From Pseudocercospora fijiensis CIRAD86 (taxonomy: Eukaryota > Ascomycota > Dothideomycetes > Mycosphaerellales > Mycosphaerellaceae), in NCBI RefSeq assembly GCF_000340215.1, contig NW_006921535.1, forward strand, positions 3,458,596 through 3,522,595: a stretch of 64,000 nucleotides of DNA, given 5' to 3'. The notes beneath the pieces are model-generated. The model did not search any database. It had not been told where the DNA came from and saw only the letters and a list, made by a program, of their open reading frames with translations. The first letter of the stretch is position 1; the number at the start of each line of letters is the position of its first letter. Shown in pieces: positions 57,506-64,000 of the stretch. The translations under genes were made by a program, and so were the position numbers.

Positions 57506-60500
57506 ATGTTGGAGGGTACCGCAGGACGGGAGCAAGAGCTCAAGACCCGGGGCGTGGTGGAGGCTGCGCAGGACCCGGACAGCAAGGTCGATGCCGCCGA
57601 CGCGGAGAAGGCGATCGTGGACAATGCTCGCGCTGCCGGAGCTGCAGCCTTCGAATTCGACCCCAATGCCAGCCCCGAAGAGAAGGCGCGACAGGCGCGA
57701 GAGGTATGCTCTGAAGGTCGAGTTGACATTATTGTGTGCAGCACCACTAACAAAATGGGCGCACAGGCCGCAGGCCCATCATTTCACAGAAAGCACCAGG
57801 TAGCAGCATTGGTCACAGACGCCGACGACGGCAACGATGCTGGCTACGACTTGCCACCGCCGACCACACAGGGCGCTGTTACACCGCCGACCCCTACCGC
57901 CGACGCCAATGGCAATCTTGTTAAGGGAACTGAGGATGAATACTCCCAAGTTGGTTGGGCGCCCAGATTTGGAAATCCTGCCGATAAGGAGGATATGCTC
58001 CCACAAGATCACCAGACATTTCTCGAAGGTAAACTCGACGACAAGTTCTTTGGTGACTGGTACCATGATGCTGCTGTCATCATCTTTGCCTGCCTGGCAT
58101 CCTGGACTATCGCCGTGCTTGGAGGAGGTCTAGGCTGGATATTCATCCTCATGACGGCTTGTGGCACATACTATCGAACCTCCATCCGACGCGTACGAAG
58201 AAATGTGAGAAGTGAAGTTCGGGCAGAGATCGAAAAGAACACACTGGAGACGGATGTGGAAACACTTGGCTGGATGAACAACTTTATGTCCAAGTTCTGG
58301 CCAATCTACGCGCCAATTCTGTGCAAGTCGATTATTGCTTCGGTCGACCAGGTTCTCAGCACATCCACACCAGCTTTTCTCGACAGCATGCGAATGAAGT
58401 CCTTCACGCTCGGCACGCAACCTCCTCGATTCGAGCATGTCAAGACGTATCCAAGAGCAGAAGACGATTTGGTGATCATGGATTGGAAGTTCAGCTTCAC
58501 ACCTAATGATACGACTGACTTGACTGCGAGGCAGATCAAGCTCAAGATCAACCCGAAAGTGGTGCTTGAGATCCGAGTCGGCAAAGCCATGATCTCCAAG
58601 GGCTTGGACGTGATTGTTGAGGATATGGCTTGCTCTGGTATCATGCGTGTCAAGATGAAGCTGATGCTCGATTACCCGTTCGTTGAACGCGTGGAGATCT
58701 GCTTCCTCGAAAGGCCACACATCGACTACGTGTGCAAGCCCCTCGGTGGTGATACACTCGGTTTCGACATCAACTTCATCCCAGGCCTCGAGACTTTTAT
58801 CCAGGAGCAGATTCACGCCAATCTGGGACCTATGATGTACGCCCCGAACGTCTTCCCGATCGAACTCGCGAAGATGTTGGCAGGTTCCGCTGTTGACCAG
58901 GCCATTGGTGTCTTGCAGATCCAATTCCATGGAGCACAGGGCCTGAAGAATCCGGACAGGTTTTCTGGCACTCCAGATCCGTACGCGACGGTCTCGGTCA
59001 ATAATCGCGAAGTGCTTGCCAAAACCAAGACTGTGTATGAGAATGCTAACCCAAGATGGAACGAGACTGTCAACATTATTCTCACTAGTCTGCGAGACCA
59101 GCTTACCATTACCCTGTTCGACTACAACGAATACCGCAAGGACAAGGAACTCGGCGTAGCCTCATTCAACTTGGAACAGCTCGAAAAAGACCACGATTTC
59201 GAGAACCAAAATCTGGAAGTCATTGTGAACGGTCGTCCACGTGGTCAGGTTCAGTGCGACATCCGCTTCTTCCCAGTCCTCGAGGGCCAGAAGCTCGCAG
59301 ACGGTAAGGTCACAGAACCGCCAGACATGACCACTGGAATTGCCAAGTTCACTGTTGTCCAAGCAAAGGACCTAGATGGTAGCAAGTCTATGATTGGGGC
59401 GCTGAACCCGTATGCTGTCCTCCTGCTTAATGGGAAGGAGGTCCAGATATCGCGAAAGCTGAAGAGGACAAACAACCCCGTCTGGGACAATGCCACCAAG
59501 GAAATGCTCATCACTGATCGTAAGAAGGCCAGGCTGGGCTTGGTGATCAAGGACGACCGCGATCTGGCAACAGACCCAATCATTGGATCCTACCAGATCA
59601 AGCTTACCGACCTCTACGACTTGACGAAGAAAGGACAGGAGTGGTATAATCTGTCCGGCACCAAGAGCGGTCGTGCTCAGATGAAGCTTGAGTGGAAGCC
59701 TGTCGCATTGAAGGGCTCTGCCGCTGGTAATGGCTACGTTGATCCGATCGGTGTCATGCGTTTCCACTTCCAGTCTGCAAAAGACTTGAAGAACTTCGAG
59801 ACTCTCGGCAAATCTGATCCATATGCCAGAGTTATGTTATCTGGCATCCAAAAAGGCAGGACCGTGACCTTCAAGAACAACCTCAATCCTGAATGGGATG
59901 AAGTATTTTACGTGCCAGTGCATTCTACGCGCGAACAGCTTGTTGTCGAGGTCATGGACGAAGAGAGTCTTGGCAAAGATCGCACTTTGGGCCAGATTGA
60001 AATCGCTGCTGCCGACTATATCCACCAGACTGAGACCGGCGAGTATGCAGTCCATGATTCGAAGCTTGATGTGATAACCTCGCAACTCCGCATCGGCCAG
60101 GGCACACCGAAGGGCATACTCAATTTCACTGTCGCCTTCTACCCGACCTTGAACGTTGTCGATCCTGAGGAAGATGATGAAGAGAAGAAAGCCGAGGCCG
60201 AAGCGGAAGCGGCAGCGGAAGCACAGGCTGCTGGACGCGTGAGCGTTGACGGTTCGCGCAAGAGCGTCGAAGGCGTAAATGGTTCAACCACGCCGACTGG
60301 ACCGCAGCGGAACGGCACTGTTGGTACCATCAGCAGTCTGCGGCCAGAATCTACGAAAAGCAAATCCGAAGAGGTAGAAATGCGAAAAGCACTTGCCGAC
60401 GGCGAAAAAGAGCAGACCGAGACAGCAGCGGTGGCTGTACCAGAAGTCCCTAAGATTCGGCTGGGTGCAGAGGATCTGGTTCAATATGGTAAGCAGATAT

Positions 60501-62116
60501 TCTTTCATTTTTTAGTGCTTACAGGAAGCTGACATTGTCTAGAATCTGGTCTTATCGTGTTCACAATTCACGAGGGAGAGCTAGCACAAACTGGCAGCTA
60601 TCTGCAAGTGCTCATTGATGACATGAAGTATCCTGCGTGGCAAAGCGCAAAGACGAAAAGTCGGACGCACAATTTCAACGAGACTGGTGACGCCATGATC
60701 CGAGAATTAGACTTGTCTCGCATAACTTTGCGTATTGTCTCTGATACTGACATCAAGGACGACAAGGACGATGACATCAAGGCCAAGCTTTCTGGAAGCA
60801 CATTGGAGACCCTCAAACGGTGCCTATACACGCCCGCTGTGATCACCATCAAAGATCCACATGGCCACTCCAACAACATCAAAGTTTCCATGCGATATTT
60901 GCCCGTAAAGATGCAGCTTGACCCGAGCGAGTCCTTCAACAACCAAGGCAACCTGCGCGTGGAAGTGCTTGATGCTTCTGACTTGCCAGCTGCAGATCGC
61001 AATGGCTACTCTGATCCATTCTGCCGCTTCGTGCTTGATGGCAAGGAGGTGTACAAGACTAACAAGCAGAAGAAGACTCTGCATCCCTCTTGGAACGAGT
61101 TCTTTGAAGTGCCAGTACGCAGCCGAACAGCTGCCAAATTCGAGGTCAATGTATACGACTGGGACTTTGGCGAAAAGGCAGACTTCCTGGGAGCTGCAGC
61201 CATCAATCTGGCTATCCTCGAGCCCTTCCAGGCTCAGGAAGTCATCTTGAATCTCGACGGCAAGAGCGGCGCGATTCGTCTCAAGATGCTCTTCAAACCA
61301 GACTACATTACTCGCTCCCGACAAGGATCTTCGACATTCAGCGGTACTTTCGCGGCGCCGGGCAAGATCATTGGAGCTCCAGTAAAGGGTGTAGGCAAGG
61401 TTGGGACAGGCATATTCAAAGGCGCCACATTCGTCGGGCGAGGCTTCAAGCGAAGGACAGTCAGTGGTGCAGTGGAAGGCCCACCTGATGATGCGAATGC
61501 CGAGCTGCGGCCTACAAGCATGGAGTCTGCAGATGGAACCAGTAGGCCTGGCACGGCTGCGAACGGATATGCTCACGGCAATTCGATCGATGGCATCGCA
61601 GGGAAGGAGTTGCTGCAAACGCCTAGGACGCCTCATCAACGAACGCCTTCCGTAAGCCAAGCCAATCTCAGCCCCGGTGGTGAGAATGGCACAGCCAACA
61701 TTAGCATCCTGAATGCATCTGGTTACCCCGAAGACGTCAAGCTGGAAATCCATGTGTATCAAGGCAGCAAGGAAGTGCTGAAGACGAAAGCAATCAAGGC
61801 CAAGAACGGCTCCGCAGAATGGGAAGACGAGCAGAAGCGGCTTGAATGCAACGCCGCAGCACCATTGAAGCTCATTGTGAAGAATGACAAGACTTTCAAG
61901 GACGAAGTGCTGGGAGAGAGCACTTTCTATGTCAATGACCAGGCTGGTGGCGGCGAGCGACGAATTCAATGTGGCGAAGGCACAGTCACTATTCGCACTT
62001 CATTCCAAGCTGCTGAAGCCCGTAGCCTGGCTCCAAGCCAATCACCGGGAGGCAAACCCAAAGGCTTCGGGCGACTCATGAGCCGACGAGAGCGCAGCGT
62101 TCCGCCGTCCAACTAG
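57506..62116 (+). CDS. Tricalbin (ER-plasma membrane tether with SMP and C2 domains)
   Basis: Three exons: 57506-57703, 57767-60488 and 60543-62116, giving 1,497 residues. The ATG at 57506 is the first in frame; further upstream the frame opens only at a GTG. Intron 1 is 63 nt, in frame and without a stop. Domains: a hydrophobic hairpin at about 168-202 (IIFACLASWTIAVLGGGLGW), an SMP lipid-transfer domain at about 230-435 (WMNNFMSKFWPIYAPILCKS), then C2 domains near 450-570, 590-715, 728-850 and 1108-1220, with a diverged one near 1355-1450. Ca-binding Asp residues are visible in NPDRFSGTPDPYATV, LGKSDPYARV and NGYSDPFCRFVL. Tricalbins link ER to plasma membrane and move lipid. The TAG at 62114 is followed in frame by 93 coding-like codons. 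Confidence 0.93.
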
Positions 62117-62398
62117 GACCAGGACGAGCCAAAGCTGAAGCGCTCAGGCACACACAAGCTGAAGGAGCGCGCAAAGACATTACTTCGCCGCCCGAACAAG
62201 GGATCTTCGCTGCGAAGAGATTCAAGCCAGCTTAGCTTGGCCTCTGCCGCGACTATGCCTCCTCTTCCCACGGCGTGGAGAGACAAACGGCGAGATTCTG
62301 CAGTGAGCAGCGACAATTCGACATTGAGATTTGATGACTTTGGATCAAAAGGGGGGAAAAGGGGTTCTTTTGCTGATACGGAATCAGCTGATACATAA
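62117..62398 (+). CDS. In-frame continuation of tricalbin past its TAG
   Basis: After PSN and the TAG, the same frame runs 93 codons to a TAA at 62396-62398. It reads as a basic, Ser/Lys/Arg-rich tail (DEPKLKRSGTHKLKERAKTL, then LRRDSSQLSLASAAT and later LRFDDFGSKGG) with coding-like codon use and no other stop. It may be the original C-terminus cut off by a CAG-to-TAG change, a read-through extension, or a sequencing error. It is unlikely to be a separate gene, since its only ATG is 45 codons in. Confidence 0.5.
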   Translation, partial: DQDEPKLKRSGTHKLKERAKTLLRRPNKGSSLRRDSSQLSLASAATMPPLPTAWRDKRRDSAVSSDNSTLRFDDFGSKGGKRGSFADTESADT

Positions 62399-63003
62399 TG
62401 TTCTTGTTACATGTGCTGCGTGCAAGCAGGCGCGGCCTGGGGAAAGTCTTGATTTTAAGGGCGAGATGGGACCTGTGAGATACCACTATGCGCGTATAAA
62501 GCGACAGTTTCTTCTTGAATGTGGTTTTCCTGCTTGTAGCTAGTTCGCCTCTTCGAAATGCTGCTAACCTTTAACAGTGATATGTAGTTTTTGAAGTGGA
62601 TCAGGTCCGTGCGTCTACCGGTTCAATACGTTCTTTACTTCCTCTACAAATCCCTAAGCTAGTCGGTATACGAGTAAGGGCAAACTTAGCTCGGTAGACA
62701 AATCCTTATACCTAAAGATATATAATATTTCATTAAAGAATTCAGCCCCGACGTATTGTCTCTTGAAATTTATGCTATAGGTCGGTTTTGCATCACTCTT
62801 CTGCTTCACGTGAACGCCAAGATTAGTTTCTCCGGTTGCCGAGTGGGGCACAGCAGCTCGAACCTTCGAGAGCTGGGATTCATCTGGACAGAGCAACAGA
62901 GCTTGAGTTTGCAGCCTTCCACTTCACTTGACAGCACTCAATTCCAACTCTCAGTCGCTGGTCAACGATTCACACATACTAACCTTGACTCACACCGACC
63001 AAT
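62399..63003. other. STI1 upstream region
   Basis: No gene is seen. A TpA-rich, RIP-like patch of about 120 bp lies at 62640-62760. The 5' leader of STI1 follows. Confidence 0.5.
62860..62872. promoter_or_regulatory. Possible heat-shock element before STI1
   Basis: GAACCTTCGAGAG fits alternating units nGAAnnTTCnnGAAn with the third unit changed to GAG. It lies about 130 bp before the STI1 start, a plausible site for Hsf1, which is known to drive STI1 in yeast. One short match could be chance. Confidence 0.3.
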
Positions 63004-64000
63004 ATGGCAGAGGCGCTCAAGGCGGAGGGCAACAAGCTGTTCGCAGCGAAGGACTTTGAGGGCGCAGCGTGAGTTGATGTTCAAGCATGCACACGATCAT
63101 TGCTATGCCTGGTTATGCTAATTAATGTAACAGTCAGAAGTTCTCGGAAGCCATTGAAGCTGATCCTAACAACCACGTCCTCTACTCGAATAGATCTGGC
63201 GCATACGCTTCCCTCAAACAGTATGAGTTGGCTCTCGCCGATGCGACCAAGACAACAGAGATCAAGCCTGACTGGAGTAAGGGCTGGGGTCGTAAGGGAG
63301 CAGCACTACATGGGATGGGAGATCTGATGGGCGCCGTGCAAGCGTTTGACGAGGCACTGAAGCTGGATCCAAACAATGCTCAGGCAAAGTCTGGTCGCGC
63401 AGCAGCTGAGCGCGCTATTGAGGCAGAGGCGAGTCGCGATGGCCTCGACCCAAGTGGAGGGCTGGGCAATATGTTCAATGACCCAAAGCTGTTCGAAAAG
63501 CTCGCAAAGAATCCCAAGACCTCGCATCTGCTCAGCGACTCGCAATTCATGACTAAATTGCAGAACCTGAAGAACAACCCACAAGGCATGCAGCAGGAGA
63601 TGTTCTCCGACCCACGCTTCCTGCAAGTCATGGGTGTGCTTCTCGGCATAGATATGCAGATGAACCCGACAGACGATGCAGACCGCGATGCAGCCAAGTT
63701 CCAGGCCGACCACGATGCAAAGGTCGAGGATGTCGAGATGCCAGACGTGCGACCACAATCATCGAAGCCGGAACAGGCCCAGAAGGCTCCGGAACCGGAA
63801 GCTGAGCCGGAACCCGAAGATGAAGAGGCGATTGAGAAGAAGAAGCAGAAAGAGGCTGCCGATAAAGAGAAGGCGCTGGGGACCGAGATGTACAAGAAGA
63901 GGCAGTTCGACGAGGCAATTGCCCATTACACAAAGGCTTGGGAGACATACAAGGACATCACATACCTTACCAACCTTGGTGCTGCGAACTTCGAGAAGGG
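63004..64000 (+). CDS. STI1: Hsp90/Hsp70 co-chaperone STI1 (Hop), 5' part
   Basis: Exon 1 is 63004-63068 and exon 2 starts at 63134 and leaves the window open. The intron is 65 nt (GTGAGT...GCTAAT...ACAG). The start MAEALKAEGNKLFAAKDFEG is the first helix of TPR1. Three TPRs (about residues 3-105) bind the Hsp70 C-terminus. A DP1 domain follows (about 130-190, LFEKLAKNPKTSHLLSDSQF and NPQGMQQEMFSDPRFL), then an acidic linker with EPEAEPEPEDEE, then the start of the second TPR set (EKALGTEMYKKRQFDEAIAH) that binds Hsp90. STI1 hands client proteins from Hsp70 to Hsp90 in the cytosol. The full protein should be about 580 residues; about 310 are visible here. Confidence 0.95.

Noticed and set aside
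58130..58930. Long minus-strand frame of 266 codons
   Set aside because: Antisense shadow of tricalbin; composition follows the reverse complement of its codons. The same applies to the 381-codon frame at 60824-61969.
62114..62116. TAG reassigned to an amino acid in this organism
   Set aside because: Several clear genes in the window (rad1, the zinc-knuckle gene, the monooxygenase, the dehydrogenase) end normally at TAG.
1..64000. tRNA and rRNA genes
   Set aside because: No B-box-like GGTTCGANTCC motif paired with an A-box, and no rRNA-like sequence, was noticed by eye; a tRNAscan run would be decisive.

Overview
The window looks like a chromosome segment of a filamentous ascomycete, most likely a dothideomycete. 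Genes are compact, with 50-170 nt spliceosomal introns that often carry CTAAC/CTAAT branch points. The gene set is fungal: MARVEL protein, tricalbin, a chitin synthase with class III-like features, and GCN5. Repeats show strong repeat-induced point mutation (RIP). All exon joins were worked out by hand from splice signals and reading-frame continuity; no alignment was run. A 100-N assembly gap lies at 32612-32711.

Layout. 1-7324: a possible 3' gene end, a MARVEL membrane protein, a glutathione transferase, a novel repeat-bearing ORF tied to the end of GCN5, GCN5, OST5, a possible small membrane protein and the checkpoint clamp subunit Rad1. 7390-10809: a complete but RIP-inactivated Mutator-like DNA transposon (42-bp terminal inverted repeats, 9-bp target duplication). 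11181-14691: an epoxide hydrolase and an MFS sugar transporter. 14692-16716: no recognisable gene. 16717-22708: an 11-zinc-knuckle protein and a chitin synthase. 23474-23653: a 180-bp MITE. 23959-28565: a low-molecular-weight phosphotyrosine phosphatase, a small unknown protein, an NmrA-like pseudogene and an APC-family permease. 29660-34083: a Baeyer-Villiger-type monooxygenase and a monocarboxylate-like MFS transporter whose 3' end is broken by the gap. About 34374-51681: a 17-kb RIP island in which a 13,701-bp chromovirus (Ty3/gypsy LTR retrotransposon, minus strand) with perfect 5-bp target duplications sits inside an older, unidentified coding element. 51900-57505: an APH-like kinase, a Cys-rich unknown protein, a short-chain dehydrogenase and a microsatellite-rich promoter. 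57506-64000: a tricalbin with an in-frame TAG followed by 93 more coding-like codons, and the 5' part of the co-chaperone STI1.

The single-copy genes are mostly housekeeping functions (chromatin acetylation, checkpoint clamp, N-glycosylation, cell wall, ER-plasma membrane contacts, Hsp90 co-chaperone), with transport and oxidation genes between them. In the RIP islands, stops fall where CAA, CAG or TGG codons are expected, CpA/TpG is depleted and TpA enriched, while CpG is largely kept.

The most unusual signals are: (1) about 4.9 kb of extra coding-like sequence of unknown function between the chromodomain and the 3' LTR of the chromovirus; (2) the older coding element it interrupts; (3) coding-like extensions past the stop codons of tricalbin and GCN5; (4) repeated introns at the same position of the zinc knuckle in the CCHC protein.
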